Assembly: GCA_963675135.1 (NCBI GenBank)
Contig: CAVLYN010000055.1
Location: 1 to 64,000, forward strand
Origin: Galeopsis tetrahit
Taxonomy: Eukaryota > Streptophyta > Magnoliopsida > Lamiales > Lamiaceae
Direction: 5' to 3'
DNA length: 64,000 nt
Position numbers and translations under genes: made by a program. Positions 19,293-30,484 of this stretch are shown in pieces (the stretch's first letter is position 1; every line of letters begins with the position of its first letter). A model generated the notes under the pieces. The model was not told the DNA's origin. It ran no database searches and saw only the letters and a list, made by a program, of their open reading frames with translations.

Positions 19293-19670
19293 TTAATAAT
19301 AACTCATCAGCTGGCATCGATCCTTACCCTTGGGTCTCCGAGGTACAGTCAGAAATGCACTAGCAATAGCTTCTAGTACCCTGGTTGTTGGAGGACCGTA
19401 TCTTGTACTCAGCCTCCGTGTATTCACAACAGCCTGCTCCTCCTTTTTGGCCTCAGAACTCAGTAAATTGAGGTCGATCAGCAGCTGTGGTTGAGAGGGT
19501 TCGATGCTCTCACATGGACTGACTTGAGTGACGGATGATTCATGAACGTCTGAAGAGCAATGAGACGTCCCTTTTCCAATGTGGGAAGTCGAGAAATGAA
19601 TCACCCCGTCTCTTGTATCTTCGTTGCAATTAGCAGTTAATCCCTTACAGCGTATGCTAATGGATACCAC
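19293..19670 (-). pseudogene. C-terminal exon relic of an ELM2/SANT-type protein (second), copy 1
   Basis: A 125-codon minus frame. Its second half reads LLIDLNLLSSEAKKEEQAVV, then RRLSTRYGPPTTRVLEAI and ASAFLTVPRRPKGKD, clearly paralogous to the exon at 16611-17022. Upstream residues (SSDVHESSVTQVSPCESIEP) are Ser-rich and plausible for the same exon. It is open, and better preserved than the first paralogue, though Gln and Arg of the RRQST...RALEA core are changed to Leu and Val. No SANT exon was found upstream within the unit, so it is probably an orphan exon. Confidence 0.55.
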
Positions 19671-19844
19671 ATATTTATTAAAATATAAATTATATTATGA
19701 AATACTTAATAAAATTAATACATTTAAAAAAATTATTTTACTCGATACTTAAATAATTTGTTGAACAACTTGTATTAACAAATACTTGTTGAATAAGTCT
19801 AATATTACTTTTGCAAGATGCATAGATGCACGTTCAAATTTTCA
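19671..19844. other. AT-rich spacer
   Basis: Low-complexity AT with no gene or recognisable element. Confidence 0.5.
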
Positions 19845-20160
19845 TCGCTATATTAGCAACAAATTGCTTCATTTAGTTGTTAATTATCAAAATAGGAATG
19901 AAAATTATATTTCGTCGCTAATATTTTGCAACAAAATAGAAATTTTCGTCGCTAAATTCTTAAATTTTATATTTGCAACAAAATTTATATATTTCATCGC
20001 TATATTAACAACAAGTTGCTTCATTTTGTTGTTAATAATCAAAACAACAATGAAAATTTTATTTCGTCGCTAATATTTTGCGATGAAATAGAAATTTTCG
20101 TGGCTAATTTTTTTAAATTAATTTTTGTAACAAAATTTCTATATTTCATCGCTATAAAAA
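19845..20160. repeat. ~153-bp tandem dimer of CACTA-related subterminal sequence, copy 1
   Basis: TTTCATCGCTATATTA, a CTTCATTT(A/T)GTTGTTAAT block, TTTCGTCGCTAATATTTTGC and GAAATTTTCGT occur twice in the same order, about 153 bp apart, with a third partial start near 20146. The motif TCGTCGCTAATATTTTGC is shared with the CACTA-like fragment at 11590-12055, so both come from the same transposon family. Confidence 0.65.
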
Positions 20161-20289
20161 GAGAACTAGTTACGCTTCAAAAGGAAGAAATAAAGGGCAG
20201 TTACAAGAAAATCATCAAACAAACAATATCAGATGACAGTTTCAGAAAGTAATTTGAAACAGTTACAAAAAAATTAGAAGGCCATTTGA

Positions 20290-20395
20290 AAAGAAAAGAG
20301 ATTAGTGGATTACTTCTTTGTAGAGTTTTAGGAAGATGAAAAGAAAGAGATTAGTGGATTACTTCTTTGCAGAGTTTTAGGAAGATGAAAACAAA
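20290..20395. repeat. 51-bp direct repeat, copy 1
   Basis: AGAGATTAGTGGATTACTTC through TTTTAGGAAGATGAAAA is present twice back to back with a single T/C change. Nothing else is recognised to 20438. Confidence 0.8.
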
Positions 20396-20981
20396 GCTTG
20401 GTATCAATCTCATGGTGGTATTGTTATCTAAACTTTAATCTCTCATTTCATCAATATTATTATCTAAACTTTTGGTCCTATCCCACGTATTCAAACAGTC
20501 TGATTTGTTTATATCATCTAGCAGAGCACTGCCCTGAAGCACAACTCCACAGCCGGCTGGACAGTTTGAAATCAAAACCAAGAAAAGGTCCAGAATTCAA
20601 AAATGAATCAAAACAGTACAAAAATAATTCGAAAAAGACGCAAACCAATAGCTTAATCGAAAATAATCAGAACCAAACCTAATTTTTTTTAAATCTCGTA
20701 AAATTAAACTTGAAATAGTAACAAAAAAAAAATACTAAGAACAATAAAGACCAAACCGTGGAGCAGCCGTAGTAAACCAGATAAACTTACAATAATTGAC
20801 CACGTAAATAATAATCCTCGTTCTCTGCCAATAATGAGATTTGAAAGCAGCCAAACATCAGAGAATTTGTTGTTATAGTTCACACTAGTTATAAGAGAGA
20901 AGAGTCATCACTGCATTAAAAGAGCATTCAGAAATTGAAAATCTACCAAGAAATATGAGAAAATGGCGCACACACTTTCCA

Positions 20982-21267
20982 CTAAAAAATTAAGGCAGTC
21001 TTACATTTTTCTGTAGTTGTACACCAAAGAGGGGAGAAGGAACGTGAACGCGAGAGGTGGCGCCGGTGTCGATGACGGCCTCTGTCATAGGGTGACCGCG
21101 TACGGGATCCAGTGCGGTCGGGTGTACGAGAACGGGAGCGTTTGCTTTGCTCACGGTCACGATCATAGTCAAGTTCACGGTCGTCTCGGCATCTCTTCCA
21201 GTCACGATCGCGGTCTCGATCTCTATCCCGGTCGCGGTCTCGGCGGTAACAAGGGTGTCGAATAGTT
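20982..21267 (-). CDS. RS/RD-rich exon (partial), copy 2
   Basis: Same exon as 544-829. It has one private change (plus-strand G to C near 21110) that turns an Arg of the RTRSR stretch into Gly. The frame stays open. Confidence 0.5.
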
Positions 21268-23415
21268 CTAGGGCACGATTGACAAAATTAGAGTAGGGAA
21301 AAATAGGAAGGAATTTGTGAAAAGATTATTTAGAAAACAGAGGCATCAAGGTGTGAAATTAAATATTTTAGGGCTTCGTCTTAGTGTGGGGGAGAAATGG
21401 AGGGAATTTGTAGGTATGTTAATTTGAAAAAAAGATTAAGATTAGGCGCGGGAGTTAAATTTTTAATCCCTCCATCTAATATTATTACTAATATTTTTAT
21501 TTTATTTTTTTTAGAAATACTAGTATTTTTCAAATTATTTTATTTTAACCCTTCAAGAACACTTTTTTATTTAAATTGTCATTAATTTTATTAATAAACA
21601 ATAAATTTATTTTTCTATACCGTTAAATTTCTCGATATAATATAATTTTTTTGTAAATTCGATATTTTTGGATACAACAAGCTTGGTATATCGACAATTC
21701 GATATGTTTCCCCACCCCCAAAATAAGAATTACGAGTTAATCTAACATGAAAAAGCTCACATAAGAAAAATAGAGAATCACCTCTTGTTATAAGTCTACA
21801 CGTTTATTAAAAATTTAAGGATTTACATTAATAATCTTTAAAGTTAAATAATATTTTTTTAAAGAAGTTGTAAAACAAATGTTCATAGTCTACTTTTTTT
21901 TTTAATGGATGGATGGCTAATCTTCAGCATCCTGCTGGTTTCTTTTATTAAAATTAGTCGAGCATATTTATGAGGTTTGTAGAAGTTCATTCGCGAATTA
22001 ATAAAGATATGTTTATGCTTTATTGTAATTTAAGTTGGGTCATGTTGAACGCTTGATTAGGGCTCAAAAGCATAATTGCTTTGTGAGTGAACCAAACCAC
22101 CAGTTTGAGTTGCTTCCTCCCTTGTGGCAGACCGGGTGGTCGCTCCAATCGTTGATGATCATAGTTAGCTCAAAATGAGTGTATCATGAGATAGTCTCAC
22201 ACTTCGCTTGCTTCAGTTTGATGATAACTCCTACTTTACGCGAGTAGGGGCATGATTATGCTTGTGTTTAGTTATTTACTTGTTGGTTGCTCTCATTTCG
22301 CAGCACGTATGAATTCAATATAAGACTGTAGGTGTTCACTAACCCAAAGAGTAGACTCAAGGAGGATCTGGTGTCAATTTCAAAGGCATTTAAAAGTACA
22401 ACAAGAAGAATGAAAATTGATGCATAATTTACTTATATGTGTATATATCTTTTTTAAATGGACAATTAAATATTTATTGTAAGTAAAACAAATGAATGGA
22501 CCGAATGTTCACCCCTACCTAATGAATGAGTAAAATAAATTAATTGACCATGCTCACCCCTACCTAATGAGATGAACTTGATAGAACACATTTATTAAAT
22601 TAAAATAAAATAAAATTAGTGAACACTTTTATTAAAATTATGTTGTGTAATAATGTGTTACTATATTATTTTAGACTTAAAATATATACTTTTCTTCAAT
22701 AATTTGATGCTTATTATTTACGGAGTATATTTTTCTTTTTTTGAGCAAAAGGATAAAATTTTTATTAATGCTCAAAAAACACGGTCAACCCCGAAGGGAA
22801 GACGCCGGCGCTACAACTCTCTCAACTCTCATCTTCCCCACCCATCGGGACTCCGGATGAAAACCCCCTCTCGGTAAACCACGTGGGATAAACCCGGGAA
22901 GGGGGAAACCGTGGTCCGTCCTACAGGTGGGTACTCCTCCCAAATAAACTGTTCTATTAGTGCTATTACACCACCTACTCAAAACGGAAATTACAACGAG
23001 AAAATTATAATTTTCGAGATTGGTCCTTTTCCTTGTTATGCAAAAAATTCTAGCCATGCAGAAATTCCTTGCCACGCAACTGTACTGCCTGGAATAATAC
23101 TTCCTCGCCATGCCACTCCTTCTCGCCGCCAAGCAACAAACTCTCGCCATGCCACTCTTTCTAGCCATGCAATAAGTCCACGCCATGCAGCAACCCCACA
23201 TGATCCTTTTATTAGCCATGCACCAAATCTGGGACAGCATATTAGTTGCCATGCATGCACAGCAACAATCCTTATGCACCATGATCTCCAATGCAGCACC
23301 TGTAATAATCAAACACCCACAGCAGTACACATTCCAAAGACCAACAAGGCCAATTTTCCAGCTTCCTATACTTCTATAACAGCCACTCATGCACCAACAA
23401 CCAAGGTACCAAATA

Positions 23416-26400
23416 TCAAGTAAGCATGCACACATTGCCACGCGTATTAAAGCATTCTTCCAGATTTTTGAAACCATGACCAAATTGATACACACTAACT
23501 TTCACCTTACGAGTAATATCAGCCACGTTAAAACGCTTTCCTTGAAAAATATGCCAATTACGAGCCATCCAAATATGATAAATTGTAGAACACATAATGA
23601 AGCGCAAAAGGTCTTTCTTATGCTTCGTCACCGCCCTAGTACGCCTAATATTCTTACACATATGAGCAATGGAAGTAGCCTCCATATTATAGCCAACCCA
23701 ACTCCCCATACATCTCCAAATATTCATAGCAAAAGGGCAACCAAACAACAAGTGAATAATAGTTTCTTTCGCGTTAATACACCAATTGCACTCCTTATCA
23801 TTCATATTGTACAATCTATCTTTAGTGGCAAGTCTACCACGAGCAACAAGCCAAGCAATCATAGAGTATTTTGGAGGGATGCAGCCCTTCCAAATATCAT
23901 CAAATCGAAAATCAAACGTATTAGAGCAATGGTTCAAGTTGGCATATAATAATTCCACATTCACGCCCTTAGGCGAAGCCACCGAATTGAACAAAGTAAT
24001 GATATTCTCCACACTACCACATTGCATAATAAGCTCATTTTTTACTCTCACAAGATACCTACGAAGGTTAGTGCCACTAGCGCCACACTCCATGTCCCAC
24101 ACACTATCCCCCTTAGTCCAATAGTTATGAACCCATCGAATCCAAAGACAATCTTTTTTGTTATGAATATCCCAAAGTTTCCTCCCTAAAAGGACTTTGT
24201 TCCACTTTTTAAGATTTCTAAGGCCCAAACCCCCAACATCTTTAGGTTTACAAACCTCCTTCCAAGCCACCAAGTGTCTCTTGCCTCCCCACAAAAAAGT
24301 ACTACACATGCTATTAATACGATTTATCACCATTTTAGGACTAGGCAAAATACCAAGCCAATACGCACAAATACCTTGAATAACAGCCCTAATAAGCTCT
24401 AATCTACCCGCATACGAGAGAGTCCTAGAGCCCCACTTCCCAATTCTCTCCCGGATTTTAGTGATTAAAGGATCAAAATGGCGTGTTTTAAGAAAAACCG
24501 AAGCAAGGGGTATACCCAAATATTTAATGGGCAACGTACCTTCCCCAAACCCCAACACACTCAAAATCTGCCTTTTATCATTTTCTTTCATGCCCGTAAA
24601 AAAAAATTTCGATTTATGAGGACTCACACCCAAACCCGAAGAGCTCTCAAAATCATGCAATATATCACAAATAGTCCTTGCCGACTCCACATCACCTCTC
24701 GCAAATAAGAGTAAATCGTCGGCAAACATAAGATTAGTAATTCTATAAATATCACACTTAGGATGATATCGAAAATTACTAATTTCAGTTCGCGACTTAA
24801 TAAGACGGCTAAGATATTCCATGCACACGACAAAGAGAAAGGGAGAAAAAGGGTCACCTTGCCTAATGCCGCGTTTGCCCTTGATAAAACCATGCGGCAA
24901 TCCGTTGATGAGGATCGAGTACATAGGGGTAGAGACGCATTGAACAATCCAGTTGACGAATATTCTAGGAAATTTCAGCCTATGAAGAAGGTTCTCCAAA
25001 AAACTCCAAGAAACCGAGTCATAAGCCTTTTTGATGTCGATTTTCATAAACAATCTAGGAGACTTATTCTTATTCCCATAATGCCGCACCAACTCTTGAG
25101 CGAGATGGACATCCTCCGTGATAGAACGGCCCGGAATAAAAGCACCTTGAGCTTCACTAACGATGTCCTTAAGCGCTGCACATAATCTATTAGCAAGGAT
25201 TTTCGAAATAATTTTGTACGCCACATTGCAACAAGCAATGGGCCGAAAATCCTCCACCGACGGATCATGGCTAGTCTTAGGGATCAACGTTAAAAATGTA
25301 CAATTTAATTGCTTTAAAAGAAGCCCACTCCGAAAAAATTCCTTAACGGCCTCACAAACGTCCGTCTTGATAACACTCCAACCTTTCTTGAAAAACGCCG
25401 CTGAATACCCATCCGGACCCGGAGCTTTGTCGTTGCCCATAGCGAAGATAACATTCTTAATTTCCTCCTCCTCGACCTGCCTACACAGCCACTGCCCCAT
25501 GTCGATATCAATGCACCTGCCCTTATTCACGACCTGGTCATCAATATCGCTCACGTTCGTCGAAGTGCCAAGCAGCGATTCATAGTATTCTACTAGTTTG
25601 CTCGACACCTCATCCTGCGACTTGGTGCGATTCTCCCCAGCCTTCAAATGGGTGATGAAATTTCTTTTTTTATTCTTGTTGATAAGGGCATAAAAATACT
25701 TGGTGTTCTTGTCTTGATTCACCAAATATTTAGTTTTGGCAAGTTGGCTAAGATATCTTCTCTCGAACCCTCTAAGCTTGGCCACCTCCTTCTTCTTGTC
25801 TTTGATGATCTCACGAATCTGCTGCCTATCACCCCTATCTTCCATAACTTGCTGCTGTAACTCGATAAGCTCCTTGTCTTCACGATCGACCCTCTCAGAA
25901 ATATGTTGAAAGTGTTTTTTATGAAGAGTTTTTAACGGACTCTTCAAACTTCTCAATCTCGAACAAAGCTGGAACTGTTTAGTGCCATGCACGTTCGTTT
26001 TCCAATGCTTGTTGATAATGTCCATAAACTCCTCATGGTCGCACCACATGTTGAAGAATCGAAAAGGCTTGTTACCCTTCTTACTTTTGTCGAAAACCCT
26101 AGAAATTGCAATGACATGATCCGACTCAATTCCAACGGCCCTAAAATCCGTCATAATAGTCCAGCCCTGTTCTCGCCATGCACAGTTTGTCATAACACGG
26201 TCGAGCTTGCATTTTATCGTGTTACTAGACCACGTAAAAAAGCACCCGGATGAAGGCGTATCCACCAAGCCCGTACTTGCCATGCAATTCTGAATTTCCT
26301 CAAGGGTGTTGATGGAACCAGCAGCGCCACCTTGTTTCTCATTGTCGGCCAAAATGCTATTGAAATCACCAACCACGATCCACGGCCTTTCCTCATGCTC

Positions 26401-26787
26401 GCTGAAATTAATTAAATTCTCCCACAACAGCCTTCTTTCAAGACTCGTATTCCTGCCATAGATAGCCGACATAGTGAAAGCATTTAAAGAAATATTGCAA
26501 GTTATATGGAAGTGCATAACCTGGTCATTCTTGTCGATGAGGGTAACTTCCGCCTTTTGGGATTTCCAAATCACCAAAATTCTCCCCATATGACACGTCT
26601 CAAAATTATGCGCCATACTCCAATCCGGACCAAAATTTTTGGGGAACCAATCATCGATTTCATCCATTTTTAATTTTGTTTCCACAAAACAAAAAATGTC
26701 TATCTCATCATTACGAATAACACTTCGAACCTTGTTAAGAGTTGCATCGACTCTTAACCCCCTTACATTCCTAGATGCAATGATCAT
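23416..26787 (-). CDS. LINE ORF2: endonuclease / reverse transcriptase, copy 2
   Basis: 1123 codons, open throughout, with all RT motifs (GIRQGDPFSP, FADD) as in copy 1. It differs from copy 1 at the start: MIIASRNVRG instead of MIIASWNVRG, so the Trp next to the catalytic Asn of the endonuclease is Arg. Other changes are EHEERPW for EHDERPW, REQGW for REQSW and YANLNH for YAKLNH. The Trp change is likely to weaken the endonuclease. Reverse transcriptase activity need not be affected. Confidence 0.93.
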   Translation of the reverse strand: MIIASRNVRGLRVDATLNKVRSVIRNDEIDIFCFVETKLKMDEIDDWFPKNFGPDWSMAHNFETCHMGRILVIWKSQKAEVTLIDKNDQVMHFHITCNISLNAFTMSAIYGRNTSLERRLLWENLINFSEHEERPWIVVGDFNSILADNEKQGGAAGSINTLEEIQNCMASTGLVDTPSSGCFFTWSSNTIKCKLDRVMTNCAWREQGWTIMTDFRAVGIESDHVIAISRVFDKSKKGNKPFRFFNMWCDHEEFMDIINKHWKTNVHGTKQFQLCSRLRSLKSPLKTLHKKHFQHISERVDREDKELIELQQQVMEDRGDRQQIREIIKDKKKEVAKLRGFERRYLSQLAKTKYLVNQDKNTKYFYALINKNKKRNFITHLKAGENRTKSQDEVSSKLVEYYESLLGTSTNVSDIDDQVVNKGRCIDIDMGQWLCRQVEEEEIKNVIFAMGNDKAPGPDGYSAAFFKKGWSVIKTDVCEAVKEFFRSGLLLKQLNCTFLTLIPKTSHDPSVEDFRPIACCNVAYKIISKILANRLCAALKDIVSEAQGAFIPGRSITEDVHLAQELVRHYGNKNKSPRLFMKIDIKKAYDSVSWSFLENLLHRLKFPRIFVNWIVQCVSTPMYSILINGLPHGFIKGKRGIRQGDPFSPFLFVVCMEYLSRLIKSRTEISNFRYHPKCDIYRITNLMFADDLLLFARGDVESARTICDILHDFESSSGLGVSPHKSKFFFTGMKENDKRQILSVLGFGEGTLPIKYLGIPLASVFLKTRHFDPLITKIRERIGKWGSRTLSYAGRLELIRAVIQGICAYWLGILPSPKMVINRINSMCSTFLWGGKRHLVAWKEVCKPKDVGGLGLRNLKKWNKVLLGRKLWDIHNKKDCLWIRWVHNYWTKGDSVWDMECGASGTNLRRYLVRVKNELIMQCGSVENIITLFNSVASPKGVNVELLYANLNHCSNTFDFRFDDIWKGCIPPKYSMIAWLVARGRLATKDRLYNMNDKECNWCINAKETIIHLLFGCPFAMNIWRCMGSWVGYNMEATSIAHMCKNIRRTRAVTKHKKDLLRFIMCSTIYHIWMARNWHIFQGKRFNVADITRKVKVSVYQFGHGFKNLEECFNTRGNVCMLT

Positions 26788-26910
26788 TGATAAACGAAGG
26801 GGAAACCCCCGCTGCTCACATTATTTCCAGAATTATCAATTCTGGTCCTTTCGTGTTTAGCATGGTTCTTGCCACCTCGTTTGCCACCAAATTCTTTTTT
26901 CTCTTTCGAT
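26784..26910 (-). pseudogene. LINE ORF1 C-terminal remnant, copy 2
   Basis: Reads KEKKEFGGKRGGKNHAKDER and on to FPFVYQ and TGA overlapping the ORF2 start. It keeps the GKRG residues that copy 1 has lost through a 12-bp deletion. Confidence 0.7.
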
Positions 26911-27198
26911 ATTTGAGGCTTATGTTATGAATTTGTTTTATTTAATTATTTGAAGCTTATAATATATATGGAGTTGCATATGTAAATTAAAAAAAAAAAA
27001 AAAAGAGGTTGTACCAAAAAGAACTTTAGAAACCCGCGCTAAACCGAAAAATATGGAGGGAACCCAATCCCTGTTTCAGCGGGAAAATATGGAGGATATT
27101 GATCCTAAATCCTAATACATCTATTCCTTATAATTCCTAGTTCCTAATTCCACGCTGAACCCTAGAGGAAGGAGAGGGCTCTTAGCCGCTGCCGGAGA

Positions 27199-27354
27199 TC
27201 AACCTCGCACAAGACTTTCATGATAAAGAAGAAGCTAGCGAAAAAGCAGAGGCAAAATAGGCCCATTCCCTACTAGATCCGTATGCTCACCGATAACACC
27301 ATCTGATACAACGCAAAACGCCGCCATTGGCGCCGCACCAAGCTCGGGTTCTAA
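27199..27354 (+). pseudogene. RPL39: Ribosomal protein eL39 pseudogene, copy 2
   Basis: Same 52-codon relic as 6753-6908, with the same lost ATG and the same TAG (codon 26) and TGA (codon 36). The lesions therefore predate amplification of the unit. Confidence 0.92.
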
Positions 27355-28584
27355 TCGTGCTCGGTTTCTATTGTTATTTCCCTTATATCATATCTTGTTT
27401 CCGTTAGAAGTTAATGACTATTTGATTTATATAGTTGGTGCAATGATTACCATGTTATGAGACTTTTTTTTTCTGGTTTTATTGATGCAACGCTGAGCAC
27501 AAACCTAATTCCACGCTCAGTAGTTACCTGTTTTAGCAGACTCTGTCGGTGCCTCTTGTTGTTGCTATGTCTGTCCCAAAAAAAAGATTTTAGAGAGGCG
27601 CGTATCTAATTCTTATAATTTCGTGAACTATAGGTTTGTAATTAGAAATTAATGTTTCTGCCTATTCTAATAATTGTTGGAAGTGAGAATCAAATATTCT
27701 AATAAAACTCTTTCTTCCCTGTGTGCCACAACTCTATTCTTTACCTGTGCTTTTATTTTTGTTTCTCAGATTTACCCTTTCTACCGTAGGATAATTTGTG
27801 ATTGAATTATAGGTGCTTGTGAATATTTTTCCCGTATGCATCAATGTTGGTTGCAGTATTAATTGTTCAAATACTCTTCAGATCAGAATTAAATTTGACC
27901 AAGTAAACTCCTTCTAAAATCAAATTCTAACTATTATTTGACTTGTGTGCAAATTTAGATTTTTTTGTCTCAATGACACTGAGATTTTATTTTTTTTCAT
28001 TTTGGGTTACTTCAGGCTATATATATCAACTATTAAGGATTTTGACTGGAGGAATCGATGATGTACTAATTAACTTCACTTTGTTGTATAAAGTTGAAGA
28101 ATTAATGATTTTGCTTTACAAATTTGATGTTGTCTCCCTCTCTGCTGATTAATTTGTGTACATGAATTGAATAAATCCATCCAAGCTGAAAAATTAGGTG
28201 GATCTTGTTGATCTTCTTGGAAAATAGAGTTAAACCCATTTAGGTCAATAGCATTGATATAATGATTTCTATTTGTTTATGTTTTTAAACTTCTGGTACT
28301 GTCCCATCTGTAACCACTAATCTGATTTCTTTTAGAAAGTTTAGTTACTCTAATACAACTGATAAACTCTATTTTCCAGCTTGAAGAGACTTCAGCTCTC
28401 CTATTTAAATACTGAAGAGACAAATCCAAAATTACTGCAGCTTATGTATACTTAATACGGTAAACACCGAATCGTTTTTCCTTCACCAATTGAGGATGAG
28501 GAGGAGAAGTTTCCTTTCTAACCAACCATGTTTCCGAGATACAAATTTTTTTGTTGCACCTGCAGACGATAATGAAAATTGTGA

Positions 28585-28606
28585 CTACCAGTGTCCCACA
28601 TGATAT
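28585..28606. other. Deletion junction with templated filler
   Basis: Twenty-two bases that are identical to 29780-29801 inside the adjacent LTR. They join unit position 8143 (left) to an LTR interior (right). CTA at 28585-28587 is shared with the left flank, and ATGATA at 28600-28605 is shared with the LTR sequence at 34698-34703. The net insertion without homology to either side is about 12 bases (28588-28599). The pattern is that of polymerase-theta-type end joining with a templated insert. Confidence 0.85.
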
Positions 28607-30470
28607 TAGATCGTAGGGACAATACAAAATGCAAAACTAGAACTCTATCTATCTTAACTGACGTTTCTATTTGTTGTTATAAGTGACTTTAATTAATTGT
28701 GTATTTCATAATATATGTGTCGAATGGATGCTTTTTGATTTGTGGATTATTTGTGTGTCAAGTGTAAATACAATGTTAATATATTAATTTATTATCAATA
28801 TCATTATTTGTGCTAATAAAATAAGAATAATGTTTTAAATAAAATTAAATTATAACCTACTTTAATTGCATTGTTTTATAAGTTTCTCGTATGTGATTGT
28901 TAAGTGAGGAACATGTTTAAATTAAACGCGTGTTAGTATTATTTTTATTACGACTATTATAATACATTATTTATTATTTGAGTTTTAGTGCCATTTTTGA
29001 GTATATGCAAATTAACAAATATTAAGGTTTTCAAAATGTTGTTGATTTTACAAAAGTCATTTAATTCAAATATCTATATAAACTCGAGTTAGTTATCTTA
29101 TTTTATATTTTGCTTCTTTTAAATTATTAAATGAAGCATGTGTTTAAATTATATATGTGCTGCTCCATAATTTGCTATTATTTGTTGAAGCATGCCAATT
29201 GATAAATGTTAAAATGTATTTGTTTGAATTTGTTATTTTGATATTACTTGTCATGTGATTATATGATTTACTCAGGAAGGAAAATTGTTAAGTAAATTAA
29301 GAAACAAGAGTTCTGATAAACAATTAAATATTCAAGAAAACGTGTTAGGCGAAGTGTGGCCCAATCGGAGCTCGGACGGCCTCTTCTGTGTTACGCTTGC
29401 TAAAATCATTCAAGAAGTTTGTAGCTTTTCTTAAAAGTTAACCAGGTGGGTGTCATTACTGTATTGCCGATGTAAATGTTATATGGACTGTTGGTGTATT
29501 CTGAACTGAACTAAACAAACATCAACATATAACTAAGAACACAAGAATGCAATAATAATTATAATATAATATTATATGTGTGATACATAAATTACGATTT
29601 CACGGAGGTGGCGGGAAAGTGTTTATGGGGGTAGCATGTGATAGAGTCGCTATCAGTGTCCCAATATGTGTTTCACGGAGGAGGCGGGAAAGTGTTTATG
29701 GGGGTAGCATGTGATAGAGTCGCTATCAGTGTCCTAGAAGGAGGTGGAAGCGTTTAGGGGGTAGCATGTGGTAGAGTCGCTACCAGTGTCCCACATGATA
29801 TATGATATGATGATAATGATGATTTATGATAAGTATGATATATGATGATTTATGGCAAGTATGGTCCATGGTTATGAATAAGAATACATTATGAATCCTA
29901 AGTGAACGATAAATTCACTACACAAAATAATAAGGAATAATTTACGATAAAATGTTAAGATAAACTATTTTCGACGTACTGCCAATCTGTATAGCAGCGT
30001 ATAGGATATCCACTGAGATTTTTATCTCACACCCCAAAACTAATATTTTCAGGTTATGATCGAGAGAGGCCGGTGTTGCAGCAGGGATGACACAGAGTTT
30101 CCCCACATTAAGATGTTATAATATTACATATATTTAAGACATATTATAATAAATGAAATGTCTTATGATAGACGATTTTATTCTTATGCCAAGTGACAAC
30201 TTTCCTAAAGTTACTCGATAACCATATGTATGCTATTTTCAAAACGACTGCTACTTATCATATTCTAAGTTTTAATAAATGGGCCCACACTGATTTTATT
30301 GCAACTTATATTTGTCTTTAATTATTTCCGCTGCAAAACTCTTATTATATTGCTTGTGTTATTGTATTTTTAAAAGAAATTTTTAGGTTCGGATTTTCGG
30401 TAACTAAGTGGCGACTCGAATTTAGAGTGTTTGAGCCTCAAGGGCTGCATTCCGGATTCGGGGCGTTACA
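28600..30470 (+). repeat. LTR 1, 5'-truncated
   Basis: Corresponds to the last ~1871 bp of the 4227-bp LTR. About 2356 bp, including U3 and the TATA region, are missing at the left junction. It ends GGGGCGTTACA. Apart from one base at the junction (28606) I noticed no difference from the same part of LTRs 2 and 3. Confidence 0.9.
29599..29801 (+). repeat. Three-copy minisatellite in LTR 1
   Basis: Three imperfect copies of a 63-73-bp unit (GGAGG(T/A)GGCGGGAAAGTG, GGGGGTAGCATGTG(A/G)TAGAG, TCGCTA(T/C)CAGTGTCC) starting near 29604, 29677 and 29740. AGTCGCTATCAGTGTCC-type ends recur in each. The third copy's end was the template for the filler at 28585-28606. Confidence 0.85.
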
Positions 30471-30472
30471 GG

Positions 30473-30484
30473 TGGTATCAGAGC
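30473..30484 (+). promoter_or_regulatory. Primer binding site 1 (tRNA-iMet type)
   Basis: TGGTATCAGAGC, two bases after the LTR 3' end, is the standard plant LTR-retrotransposon primer binding site for initiator tRNA-Met. Confidence 0.93.

Larger units (their letters stand above)
1..20438. repeat. 20.4-kb tandem unit, copy 1 (complete)
   Basis: Sequence from position 1 recurs from 20439 and again from 59459 with only scattered substitutions, and the part from 3346 onward recurs from 42667. This defines a head-to-tail unit of 20438 bp. Copy 1 is the only uninterrupted copy in the window. Private differences seen in copy 1 include loss of 12 bp at the LINE 5' end near 6436 and a longer A-run at 6539-6558. 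Because the unit is tandem and the window begins inside it, position 1 is an arbitrary phase and not the true duplication breakpoint. Confidence 0.95.
22715..26910 (-). mobile_element. Plant L1-type LINE, copy 2
   Basis: Same element and same truncation as 2277-6460, including the 3' UTR repeats and A-rich 3' end near 22715-22745. ORF2 is complete. Confidence 0.9.
20439..28587. repeat. 20.4-kb tandem unit, copy 2 (unit 1-8143, interrupted)
   Basis: Follows copy 1 without a seam and runs near-identically up to unit position 8143, then stops abruptly at the retrotransposon array. The remaining 12.3 kb of the unit is missing here. Private changes include a G-to-C in the RS exon (near 21110), a Trp-to-Arg codon at the LINE endonuclease start, and single-base differences in the T-runs at about 27467 and 27988. 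It keeps the 12 bp at the LINE 5' end that copy 1 lacks. Confidence 0.95.

Noticed and set aside
19786..20252. Two overlapping Phe/Ile-rich frames
   Set aside because: They follow the ~153-bp tandem repeat of CACTA-related sequence and have no protein-like composition.
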